DNA of 64,000 bases, taken from positions 1,287,001 to 1,351,000 of the forward strand of contig NZ_FLRH01000003.1 in NCBI RefSeq assembly GCF_900089585.1. Reading direction: 5' to 3'. Each line of letters starts with the position of its first letter. Within the stretch, counting starts at the first letter, position 1. Below the pieces are notes generated by a model. The model saw only the letters and a list, made by a program, of their open reading frames with translations, was not told the origin of the DNA and made no database searches. A program made the translations under genes and the position numbers. Source of the DNA: Micromonospora sediminicola (GTDB lineage Bacteria; Actinomycetota; Actinomycetes; Mycobacteriales; Micromonosporaceae). Below are positions 25,827 to 36,680 of the stretch, in pieces.

Positions 25827-27059
25827 TCAGGCGGCGGCCGGCACCGGGCGGCAAATCAGCACGGTCGGCGCGCCGGCGACCCGGGTCAGCACCAGGCTGG
25901 CCGCCGCGCCGCCGGCCAGGCGCAGGTCGCGGCGCAGTTTCTCCGGCTCCAGCGCCGAACCGCGCTTGAGGATCTCCACCCGGCCGACCCGGCGCTCCCG
26001 CAGCAGCGCCCGCAGGCGCTTGAGCGAGAACGGCAGCACGTCGGTGACCTCCAGGCAGCGCGCGTACGGGGTGGGCCGGGCCGTGTCCGCGTAGAGGTAG
26101 GCGATCGACGGGTCCGCGAGGGTGGCGTCGAGGTCGGCGGCCAGCTCGGCGACCAGGTGCGCGCGCACCACTGCCGGGTCCGGGTCGTACAGGAACCGCC
26201 GGACCGGGCCCACCGCCGCGTCGACCGCGCCGCTGCCGGTCAGCTGACAAGAGGGGGCCCCGCCGCTACCGGAGGCGTTGACCGGGGGCCCTTCCTTCTC
26301 CCGCAGCACTGTGGCGCGGCGGGGGACGTCGGCCAGCTCGCCGCACCAGAGCGCGGCCTCCACCAGGTCCCCGTCGACGCTCACCCACTCCGCCTCGGCG
26401 CCGGCCGGGATCAGCGCGTGGTCCAGCCCGGGTGCCACCTTGACCACGGTGCGCGGCACCCGCTCGGCCAGCCCGACGACGAAGTCCCACGGCGGCGAGT
26501 AGGCGTTCGGGTCGAAGATGCGCCGACCGGTGCCGGCCCGCCGTCGCGCCGGGTCGCAAAAGGCCCCGTCGACCCGGCTCACGTCGAACGCGGTGGCGTC
26601 GCCGCACTCCACCGTGACCAGGTCGGCCAGCCCGGCCGCCTCGGCGTTCGCGGCGGCCATCGCCGCGGTGACCGGGTCGGCCTCCACCGCGTACACCCGG
26701 ATGCCGGCGCGGGCCGCGGCGAGCGCGTCGGCGCCCAGCCCGCAGCCCAGGTCGGCGAGCGTGGTCACGCCCGCGGCGCGCAGCCGCACGGCCCGCCGGT
26801 CGGCGACCGCCCGGCGGGTGGCCTGCTCCAGCCCCGGCCGGGTGAGGAACATCCCGGCCGCCACCGCGCCGAACTTGCCGGCGGCCCGGCGGCGCAGCTC
26901 CGCCTGGGTCAACGCCGCCGCCGCGAGCCCGCCGGGGATCCCGGCCGAGCGCAGCGCGGCGGCCGCCGCCAGCGGGTCGCCGCCGGCCACCCGCGCCGCC
27001 GCGGCGAGCGCGGCCGACCCCTCGGGGGTACGCAGCGCGGCGAGCTGGTCGAGGTCCAC
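25827..27059 (-). CDS. Class I SAM-dependent methyltransferase with THUMP-like domain
   Basis: A 410-residue protein. Residues 95-240 hold a Rossmann methyltransferase: motif I LADLGCGLGADALAA, acidic VYAVEADP and FCDPARRRAGTGRRIFD with the catalytic-type DPAR motif. The C-terminal THUMP-like domain (about 280-410) includes VEILKRGS. Relatives are presumed RNA methyltransferases; the substrate is unknown. Residues about 252-273 (EKEGPPVNASGSGGAPSCQL region) are encoded by a dispersed palindromic repeat inserted in frame between the two domains. The GTG at 27059 is the only reasonable start. Confidence 0.87.
   Translation of the reverse strand: MDLDQLAALRTPEGSAALAAAARVAGGDPLAAAAALRSAGIPGGLAAAALTQAELRRRAAGKFGAVAAGMFLTRPGLEQATRRAVADRRAVRLRAAGVTTLADLGCGLGADALAAARAGIRVYAVEADPVTAAMAAANAEAAGLADLVTVECGDATAFDVSRVDGAFCDPARRRAGTGRRIFDPNAYSPPWDFVVGLAERVPRTVVKVAPGLDHALIPAGAEAEWVSVDGDLVEAALWCGELADVPRRATVLREKEGPPVNASGSGGAPSCQLTGSGAVDAAVGPVRRFLYDPDPAVVRAHLVAELAADLDATLADPSIAYLYADTARPTPYARCLEVTDVLPFSLKRLRALLRERRVGRVEILKRGSALEPEKLRRDLRLAGGAAASLVLTRVAGAPTVLICRPVPAAA
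26246..26300. repeat. Dispersed palindromic repeat inside the methyltransferase gene
   Basis: The 44-base core from GGGGCCCC at 26254 through CTTCCTT matches the reverse complement of the intergenic element at 42548-42601 at 39 of 44 positions. It shares the CTACCGGAGGCGTT centre. It is in frame on the minus strand, coding a Gly/Ser/Pro-rich insertion between the methyltransferase and THUMP-like domains. Confidence 0.75.
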
Positions 27060-27107
27060 CCGCCCATTCTCCCGACCCGCCTCCGGGCCGACACGGCGGG
27101 CGACGCG

Positions 27108-27134
27108 CTGGCACTCTCCTTGACGGAGTGCTAG
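27108..27134. promoter_or_regulatory. CIRCE element 1 (HrcA operator)
   Basis: CTGGCACTC-N9-GAGTGCTAG matches the CIRCE consensus TTAGCACTC-N9-GAGTGCTAA with small end differences. The -35 hexamer of the groES promoter lies across the loop. Confidence 0.88.
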
Positions 27135-27148
27135 CCGAGGAATAACCT
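27120..27148 (+). promoter_or_regulatory. groESL promoter
   Basis: TTGACG (27120-27125) and TAACCT (27143-27148) are separated by exactly 17 bases, close to the sigma-70/HrdB consensus. The start would fall near 27155, inside the second CIRCE element, so HrcA bound at both sites should block it. Confidence 0.8.
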
Positions 27149-27152
27149 GCGA

Positions 27153-27179
27153 TTAGCACTCTCACCCTGAGGGTGCCAA
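27153..27179. promoter_or_regulatory. CIRCE element 2 (HrcA operator)
   Basis: TTAGCACTC-N9-GGGTGCCAA has a perfect left arm and a right arm with two changes. It overlaps the predicted transcription start and would form part of the groES 5' leader. Confidence 0.82.
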
Positions 27180-27319
27180 CGCCCGGGCCCCGTGCCCGGG
27201 GGTTGAGCGCCAGGCGGACCGGCACCCGCGACGACGGCCCCGCCCGGTGGCATGTGGCAGATTGACGCTGGTCGGCATGCCGACCGGTAACGACACCAAG
27301 TACCCGGGAGGGTATGCCC

Positions 27320-29345
<2,026 letters not shown>

Positions 29346-29363
29346 CCCGACGAGTACGGCCCG

Positions 29364-29404
29364 ACGTCGGGGCACACCGCCGAGCCGGCGGTGTGCCCCG
29401 ACGT
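29364..29404 (+). terminator. groESL operon terminator
   Basis: An 18-bp perfect stem (arms 29364-29381 and 29387-29404) with a five-base loop follows the groEL1 stop by 18 bases. It is among the longest perfect stems in the window. Confidence 0.85.
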
Positions 29405-29463
29405 GCTTACGGAACGCTGACGAGATTGGCAGCCGGCCCGCCCGGTCGACCAGACTGGACGGC

Positions 29464-31188
29464 GTGCGCATGATCTCCCGCCGCCACGCGGCGCTGGCCG
29501 GTGTCGTCGCCGCCGTGGTGGCGCTCGGCACCGCCGAGCCGGTGGCTGTCCTGACCGGCCCCCGGTCCGCCCCGCTGATCGCCGTCGGCGGTGTCGTCGT
29601 CGACCTGGTGCCCGAGCCGCTCAAGCAGTTCGCCATCGCCGTCTTCGGCACGTACGACAAGATCGCCCTGCTGGTCGGGACGGCGCTGCTGCTGGCCGGC
29701 TTCGCGGCGCTGCTCGGTTTGGCGGCGGCCCGGCGACTGGTGGTCGGCCTGGCCGGCATCGCCGCGTTCGCCGTGCTCGGCGTCGCCGCCGCGCTGACCC
29801 GACCCGGCGCGGACGCGTTCGACGCGCTGCCGTCCCTGGTCGGCGCCGGCCTCGGCGGGCTGACGCTCTGGGCGTTCGTCGCCGGCCCGTTGAGCCCGGA
29901 CCCCGCAGGGGCCGACCGGAAGCGCCCCGGGCAGGGTCCGGACCGCGCCGGGGTCGACCGGGCGCGCGCCGGACAGGGGCCGGACCGCCACGAGGTCGAC
30001 CTGGCCGACGGCGAGCAGGCCGGGGCGCCCCGTTCCACGCCCCCGCCGCCCCCGGCGGCTGCCGCGTTCGCGCGCGAGGAGGAGACCCCGGGCGGCTGGG
30101 AGCCGGCCCGGCACGACGTTCCGGAGTCGCGACGCCGGTTCCTGCGGGGCGTCGGCCTGTTGACCGGCGCGGCGGCGGTGGCCGGGCTCGGCGGGCACTG
30201 GCTGGCCGGCCGGCGTGGCGTCTCGGCGGCCCGGGAGGCGGTGACGCTGCCCGCGCCGGCGACGCCCGCGCCGCCGGTACCGACCGGCGCGGACCTGTCG
30301 CTGCCCCGGCTCGCCCCCTACGTCACGCCGAACCGCGAGTTCTACCGGATCGACACCGCGCTGGTGGTGCCGCAGGTGGACCCGGTGACCTGGCGGCTGC
30401 GCATCCACGGCCGGGTCCGCAACCCGATCGAGCTGAGCTTCGACGACCTGCTCGCCCGCCCGATGGTCGAGCGGTACGTGACCCTGGCCTGCGTCTCCAA
30501 CGAGGTCGGCGGTGACCTGATCGGCAACGCCCGCTGGCTCGGCGTACCGATCAAGGAGCTGCTCGATGAGGCCGACCCGGAGGAGGGCGCGGACCAGGTG
30601 GTCGGGCGCGCGGTGGACGGCTGGACCTGTGGCACCCCCACCTCGGTGCTGCGCGACGGGCGGGACGCGCTGCTGGCGGTGGGGATGAACGGCGAGCCGC
30701 TGCCGGTCCAGCACGGCTTCCCGGTGCGGATGGTGGTGCCCGGCCTCTACGGGTACGTCTCGGCGTGCAAGTGGGTCACCGAGCTGGAGCTGACCAGCTT
30801 CGCCGACTTCGACGCGTACTGGGTGCCGCGCGGCTGGTCCGCCCAGGGCCCGGTCAAGACCCAGTCCCGGATCGACACCCCGCGTGCCCGCAGCCGCCCG
30901 GCCGCCGGCCCGGTGACGGTCGCCGGGGTGGCGTGGGCGCAGCACCGCGGCGTCCGTCGCGTCGAGGTACGCGTGGACGACGGCCCGTGGCGGGAGGCGA
31001 CGCTGGCCCCGGCGGTGTCGACGGACACCTGGGTGCAGTGGTCGTGGCGGTGGGACGCCACGCCGGGGGAGCACACCCTCCAGGTACGCGCCACCGACGC
31101 GGCCGGCGAGACGCAGCCGGAGCGGCGCAGCCCGGTGGCCCCCGACGGCGCCACCGGCTGGCACACCGTCACGGTCACCGTCGCCTGA
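29464..31188 (+). CDS. Membrane molybdopterin-dependent oxidoreductase, sulfite oxidase family
   Basis: A 574-residue protein. The N-terminal 140 residues contain three or four hydrophobic helices. A Pro/Arg-rich linker (about 140-215) leads to SRRRFLRGVGLLTGAAAVAG (about 219-238), a twin-arginine-like motif with a further helix. The rest is the sulfite-oxidase fold: TLACVSNEVGGDLIG holds the molybdenum-ligand Cys (about 341), and a C-terminal Mo-co dimerisation domain follows (VRRVEVRVDDGPW, WSWRWDATPGEHTL). Substrate unknown. The GTG at 29464 lies seven bases after CAGACT, a possible leaderless start; ATG 29470 is an alternative. Confidence 0.85.
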   Translation: MRMISRRHAALAGVVAAVVALGTAEPVAVLTGPRSAPLIAVGGVVVDLVPEPLKQFAIAVFGTYDKIALLVGTALLLAGFAALLGLAAARRLVVGLAGIAAFAVLGVAAALTRPGADAFDALPSLVGAGLGGLTLWAFVAGPLSPDPAGADRKRPGQGPDRAGVDRARAGQGPDRHEVDLADGEQAGAPRSTPPPPPAAAAFAREEETPGGWEPARHDVPESRRRFLRGVGLLTGAAAVAGLGGHWLAGRRGVSAAREAVTLPAPATPAPPVPTGADLSLPRLAPYVTPNREFYRIDTALVVPQVDPVTWRLRIHGRVRNPIELSFDDLLARPMVERYVTLACVSNEVGGDLIGNARWLGVPIKELLDEADPEEGADQVVGRAVDGWTCGTPTSVLRDGRDALLAVGMNGEPLPVQHGFPVRMVVPGLYGYVSACKWVTELELTSFADFDAYWVPRGWSAQGPVKTQSRIDTPRARSRPAAGPVTVAGVAWAQHRGVRRVEVRVDDGPWREATLAPAVSTDTWVQWSWRWDATPGEHTLQVRATDAAGETQPERRSPVAPDGATGWHTVTVTVA

Positions 31189-31240
31189 CCGTCGCCTGGC
31201 CGCCTGACCGTCGCTTGGCCGCCTGACCGTCGCTTGGCCG
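31184..31240. repeat. 19-bp tandem repeat over the oxidoreductase stop codon
   Basis: Three 19-bp units (CCTGACCGTCGCYTGGCCG) begin at 31184, 31203 and 31222. The first contains the TGA stop of the oxidoreductase, so each unit repeats its last codons and stop. Degenerate CCTG/CGTC repeats continue to about 31310. Confidence 0.75.
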
Positions 31241-31769
31241 CGCCTGCCTGCGCCTGGCCGCGTCCGACCGCGTCCTGACCGCGTCTGGGCGTGCCTGGGC
31301 GTGCCTGATCAAGGCTCTGCACCGCGACGATCGGGCAGGTGCGGGCGCGTCGGTGGCATGCGGCGCGGGCGGCGTGCGGCAGTGCCTGCGGCGAAGCGCC
31401 TTTCGAGCTGATATCGCCAACGACTCAACCTCCGCCCGGCGGCAGGCCCTCGGCCGCCAGCTCCGGTACCCGGCCAGGTGAGTAAGCCGACCGCTTCGGC
31501 CCGGCTGCCGGCTCTCCTCCCGACGGACACCGGAGGGCTCGGTCCGTCCGGTCGGTCTGGGTCGGTTGCGACGGGTGGCCTCGGGTGTTGGGTGGTTCGG
31601 TCTGGGTCGGTTGCGACGGCTGCCTCGGGTTCGGGTGGTCCGGTCTGAGTCGTTTCTGATATCAGCTCCAAAGGCGTCGCGAGAGGGAGTCGCCTGGTCC
31701 GGCGAGCGGCGGGAGACGTCTCGGAAAGCCGGCAACGCCGGCGGAGGGGTCGGCGGTGTGGACACGAGA
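31189..31769. other. Gene-free, repeat-rich spacer
   Basis: About 580 bp between the oxidoreductase and the whiB3 terminator. It contains the 19-bp tandem repeat, a pair of long inverted repeats (31391-31427 and 31646-31680) and a 43-45-bp direct repeat between them. Open frames here are GC artefacts with no start signals or domains. Confidence 0.65.
31391..31680. mobile_element. MITE-like segment with about 36-bp terminal inverted repeats
   Basis: The left end (31391-31427) and the right end (31646-31680, inverted) share GCGA(AG)CGCCTTT, GAGCTGATATC and AACGACTCA in the same order, with a two-base indel and a few mismatches. The 218-bp interior carries a 43-45-bp direct repeat starting at 31553, 31598 and partly 31641. 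There is no transposase and no clear target duplication, so two inverted copies of a smaller repeat are an equal possibility. Confidence 0.45.
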
Positions 31770-31804
31770 CGACGCCGCGCTCCATGGTCCGGAGCGCGGC
31801 GTCG
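31770..31804 (-). terminator. Terminator downstream of whiB3
   Basis: A 14-bp perfect stem (CGACGCCGCGCTCC with its complement) with a seven-base loop lies 27 bases beyond the whiB3 stop. Confidence 0.75.
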
Positions 31805-31830
31805 GGACGTGCTTTTGGTCAGGCGACTGG

Positions 31831-32214
31831 TCAGGCAACCTTGCGCTGGTCCGGCACGGCGGTCTTGTGCGGCCGGCCGAGGCGCGCCTCCAGCCGGGCG
31901 ATGTCCACCCGGCTCTGCCGGCGGTCGGCCAGGTCCTCCCAGCCGAGGGCGAGCAGCCGCAGCCGCTCGGACTCGCTGAAGCCGCCCCAGACGCCGTAGG
32001 GCTCGCGGACCGCGAGGGCGTGGGCGGCGCACTCGGCGCGCACCGGGCAGGCGCGGCACACGGACTTGGCGCCGGTCTCCCGGCGCAGTCGGGAGGAGCC
32101 GCGCTCGCCGTCGGGGTGGAAGAACTGGGCGCTGTCGCGGCCACGGCAGGCGCCGAGCCGCTGCCAGTCCCAGAGGTCGACGATGGGTCCAGGCAGCCTA
32201 CGTACGTTCGACAT
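31831..32214 (-). CDS. whiB3: WhiB-family iron-sulfur regulator, WhiB3/WhiD type
   Basis: A 127-residue protein. The four cluster cysteines are present: ACRG at about residue 22, and CRACPVRAEC. GVWGG is the following turn motif, and the end is basic. The N-terminus LPGPIVDLWDWQRLGACRGRDSAQFFHPDGERG closely resembles, from memory, mycobacterial WhiB3 and Streptomyces WhiD, which respond to redox or control spore maturation. Synteny agrees, since it lies between groEL1 and the DUF5319/guaB block. The ATG follows GGGAGGAGGGG. A TAGGCT inside the gene is coding. Confidence 0.9.
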   Translation of the reverse strand: MSNVRRLPGPIVDLWDWQRLGACRGRDSAQFFHPDGERGSSRLRRETGAKSVCRACPVRAECAAHALAVREPYGVWGGFSESERLRLLALGWEDLADRRQSRVDIARLEARLGRPHKTAVPDQRKVA

Positions 32215-32330
32215 CAGCACCCCTCCTCCCGCGCGGCACCGCGGAGAATGTTCGTGGCCAGCTACCGGGCGGCGGTCCGCGCGGGATGCCGGTTCCGGAT
32301 GAACGACTCGGTACCCGAGCTGTCCCCGCC

Positions 32331-32344
32331 TCACACATCTGTGA
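32331..32344. promoter_or_regulatory. TCACA-N4-TGTGA dyad between whiB3 and bldM
   Basis: A perfect 5-bp inverted repeat with a four-base spacer lies in the 250-bp divergent region. It may be an operator for one or both developmental regulators; half-site order and spacing are opposite to a CRP site. Promoter hexamers could not be fixed. Confidence 0.3.
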
Positions 32345-32466
32345 TCGAAAACCTCGGACAGTCGGCGGCATATGCCCCAGATGTCGGAAAAGTTCGAATG
32401 ATTGCCCGGAACCCCCTCCCCGGCCGACCCCCACGTGGTCTGCTCTGAGTCGGAGAGGAGACCACA

Positions 32467-33276
32467 GTGCGTAGCGTTCTCGTGTGCGTTCGGACACCAT
32501 TGGCGGCCCAGCATCTGACCTCCGCGGCGGCGCGGCTCGGGCTGTCCGGCGTCGTCCGGACGGCCGTCTCCGATCCCGAGGTGATGTTGCGGCTCGCCGA
32601 GCGTCCGGTAGACGTGGTGCTGGCCGACACCGCCCTCACCCGGCCGGACAGCCCCGGTTTCGTGCGTCGGGTGCTCGCCCGCGCGCCGCAGGCCGCGGTG
32701 CTGCTGCTCGGCCCGGAGGAGTCGGAGTCGGCGGCGGCCACGATCAGCGCCGGTGCGCGCGGTCTGATCCAGAACGCCGACCACGACCTGACCAGCGCGG
32801 TGGCGAAGGCGCTGCTGCTGCTCTCCGCCCCCGGGCGGACCAACCGGCACCGGGTGGCCGACCCGGCTCGGGACGCGGCGGCGGTCGGCGGGTCGACCCG
32901 GGCGGCATCGGGGCGTACCCCGGGCGGGCCCGGCTGGCCGGCGACCGCGACGGACGCCGCCGGCCTGCCCACCGTGGTGCCGGTGCAGCGCGGCGAGGAC
33001 CCGAACGACCCGGCTGCGGACGGGGCCGAGGCGCCCCCGGCGGGTGGCGCCCAGCGGCCGGCGCGGACGCCGCGCAGCGCGGTCGGGCTCACCGAACGTG
33101 AGCTTCAGGTGCTGCTGGGCATGGCGGAGGGCAAGAGCAACGCGGAGATCGGGCGGGAGTTGTTCGTCTCCGAGGACACCGTGAAGACGCACGCCCGGCG
33201 ACTGTTCCGCAAGCTGGGCGCCCGGGACCGGGCGCACGCCGTGGCGGCCGGGTTCCGGGCCGGCCTGGTCGCCTGA
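32467..33276 (+). CDS. bldM: BldM-like orphan response regulator
   Basis: A 269-residue protein. The receiver domain (1-120) is degenerate: the acidic pocket at residues 8-9 is Val-Arg, though Asp54 is kept. A disordered linker of about 75 residues (125-200, Pro/Ala/Gly-rich) follows. The C-terminal LuxR domain LTERELQVLLGMAEGKSNAEIGRELFVSEDTVKTHARRL, ending RDRAHAVAAGFRAGLV, is near-identical to my memory of Streptomyces BldM. In Streptomyces bldM also lies beside whiD and guaB, which supports orthology. The long linker is unusual. GTG start with GGAGAGGAG. Confidence 0.8.
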   Translation: MRSVLVCVRTPLAAQHLTSAAARLGLSGVVRTAVSDPEVMLRLAERPVDVVLADTALTRPDSPGFVRRVLARAPQAAVLLLGPEESESAAATISAGARGLIQNADHDLTSAVAKALLLLSAPGRTNRHRVADPARDAAAVGGSTRAASGRTPGGPGWPATATDAAGLPTVVPVQRGEDPNDPAADGAEAPPAGGAQRPARTPRSAVGLTERELQVLLGMAEGKSNAEIGRELFVSEDTVKTHARRLFRKLGARDRAHAVAAGFRAGLVA

Positions 33277-33291
33277 CCCGCCCGGCGGCTG

Positions 33292-35456
<2,165 letters not shown>

Positions 35457-35490
35457 CCCCCCTCCACCCCCGAACACATCTGGAGTCCCC

Positions 35491-36609
35491 ATGCGTGACG
35501 TGGTCGAGATCGGGCTGGGCAAGACCGCGCAGCGCGGTTACCACCTGGACGACATCGCCATCGTGCCGAGCCGCCGCACCCGGGACGTCGACGACGTCTC
35601 CACGGCCTGGCAGCTCGACGCCTACCCGTTCGGCATCCCCTGTGTCGGGCACCCCTCGGACGCGACCATGAGCCCCGCCTCCGCGGTGCGCCTCGGCCAG
35701 CTCGGCGGCCTCGGCGTGCTCAACGTCGAGGGCCTCTGGACCCGCTACGAGAACCCGGCCAAGATCCTGGAGGAGCTGGCCGGCCTCGGCGAGGACGCGC
35801 GCGCGACCAAACGCCTCCAGGAGGTCTACGCCGAGCCGATCCGCCCCGACCTGATCGCCGAGCGGGTCCGCGAGCTGCGGGCCGGCGGCGGCACCGTGGC
35901 CGTCCGGGTGTCGCCGCAGCACACCCTGGCGCTGGCCCCGGTGATCCTCGACGCCGGCGTCGACATCCTGGTCATCCAGGGCACGCTGGTCTCCGCCGAG
36001 CACGTCTCCACCACCGACGAGCCGCTCAACCTCAAGGAGTTCATCGCCGACCTCGACCTGCCGGTCATCGTCGGCGGCTGCACCGACTACAAGACCGCGC
36101 TGCACCTCATGCGCACCGGCGCGGCCGGCGTGATCGTGGGCATCGGCGGCGACGACTGGTCCACCACCGAGTCGGTGCTCGGCATCCGGGTGCCGATGGC
36201 CACCGCCATCGCCGACGCCGCCGCGGCCCGCCGCGACTACCTGGACGAGACCGGCGGCCGGTACGTGCACCTGATCGCCGACGGCGACATGCAGACCTCC
36301 GGCGACATCGCCAAGGCCCTCGGCTGCGGCGCGGACGCGGTGATGCTCGGCGAGCCGCTGTCGCTCTGCGAGGAGGCCCCGGCCGGCGGCGCCTGGTGGC
36401 ACTCCGCGGCCAGCCACCCGTCCCTGCCCCGGGGCGCGTTCGAGGTGGCCGGCGAGCCGCTCGGCTCGATGGAGCGGCTGCTGTTCGGCCCGGCCGACGA
36501 GCCGGACGGCCAGCTCAACCTCTTCGGCGGGCTGCGCCGCGCGATGGCCAAGTGCGGCTACCGCGACCTCAAGGAGTTCCAGAAGGTCGGCCTGGTCCTC
36601 GACCGCTGA
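35491..36609 (+). CDS. guaB3: GuaB3 family IMP dehydrogenase-related protein
   Basis: A 372-residue TIM-barrel protein related to IMPDH but without CBS domains. The catalytic loop reads GIGGDDWSTTESVLG where IMPDH has GPGAICTTR, so the active-site Cys is absent at the usual position. Other conserved segments ([46 protein letters not shown]) are intact. Some GuaB3 proteins have been reported to act as GMP reductases; whether this one does is unknown. It follows guaB in the same operon, as in mycobacteria. Confidence 0.9.
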   Translation: MRDVVEIGLGKTAQRGYHLDDIAIVPSRRTRDVDDVSTAWQLDAYPFGIPCVGHPSDATMSPASAVRLGQLGGLGVLNVEGLWTRYENPAKILEELAGLGEDARATKRLQEVYAEPIRPDLIAERVRELRAGGGTVAVRVSPQHTLALAPVILDAGVDILVIQGTLVSAEHVSTTDEPLNLKEFIADLDLPVIVGGCTDYKTALHLMRTGAAGVIVGIGGDDWSTTESVLGIRVPMATAIADAAAARRDYLDETGGRYVHLIADGDMQTSGDIAKALGCGADAVMLGEPLSLCEEAPAGGAWWHSAASHPSLPRGAFEVAGEPLGSMERLLFGPADEPDGQLNLFGGLRRAMAKCGYRDLKEFQKVGLVLDR

Positions 36610-36667
36610 GCGGACCCGACGTGACGGCGCGGACGCGGGTTCGACCCCGTCCGCGCCGTCGCGCGTC

Positions 36668-36673
36668 TAGGCT
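36668..36673 (+). promoter_or_regulatory. -10 box TAGGCT, leaderless start of the first M1 peptidase gene
   Basis: TAGGCT is followed by seven bases and the GTG at 36681. Confidence 0.55.
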
Positions 36674-36680
36674 CGCCGGG

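Noticed and set aside
31309..31785. 158-codon minus-strand frame in the spacer before whiB3
   Set aside because: It runs through inverted and direct repeats and the whiB3 terminator and shows no start signal or motif.
32195..32200. TAGGCT on the minus strand near whiB3
   Set aside because: It lies inside the whiB3 coding sequence just after the start and is not followed by a start codon at 6-8 bases.
32331..32344. CRP-binding site
   Set aside because: A CRP site is TGTGA-N6-TCACA. Here the half-sites are in the opposite order with a four-base spacer, so only an unassigned dyad is reported.
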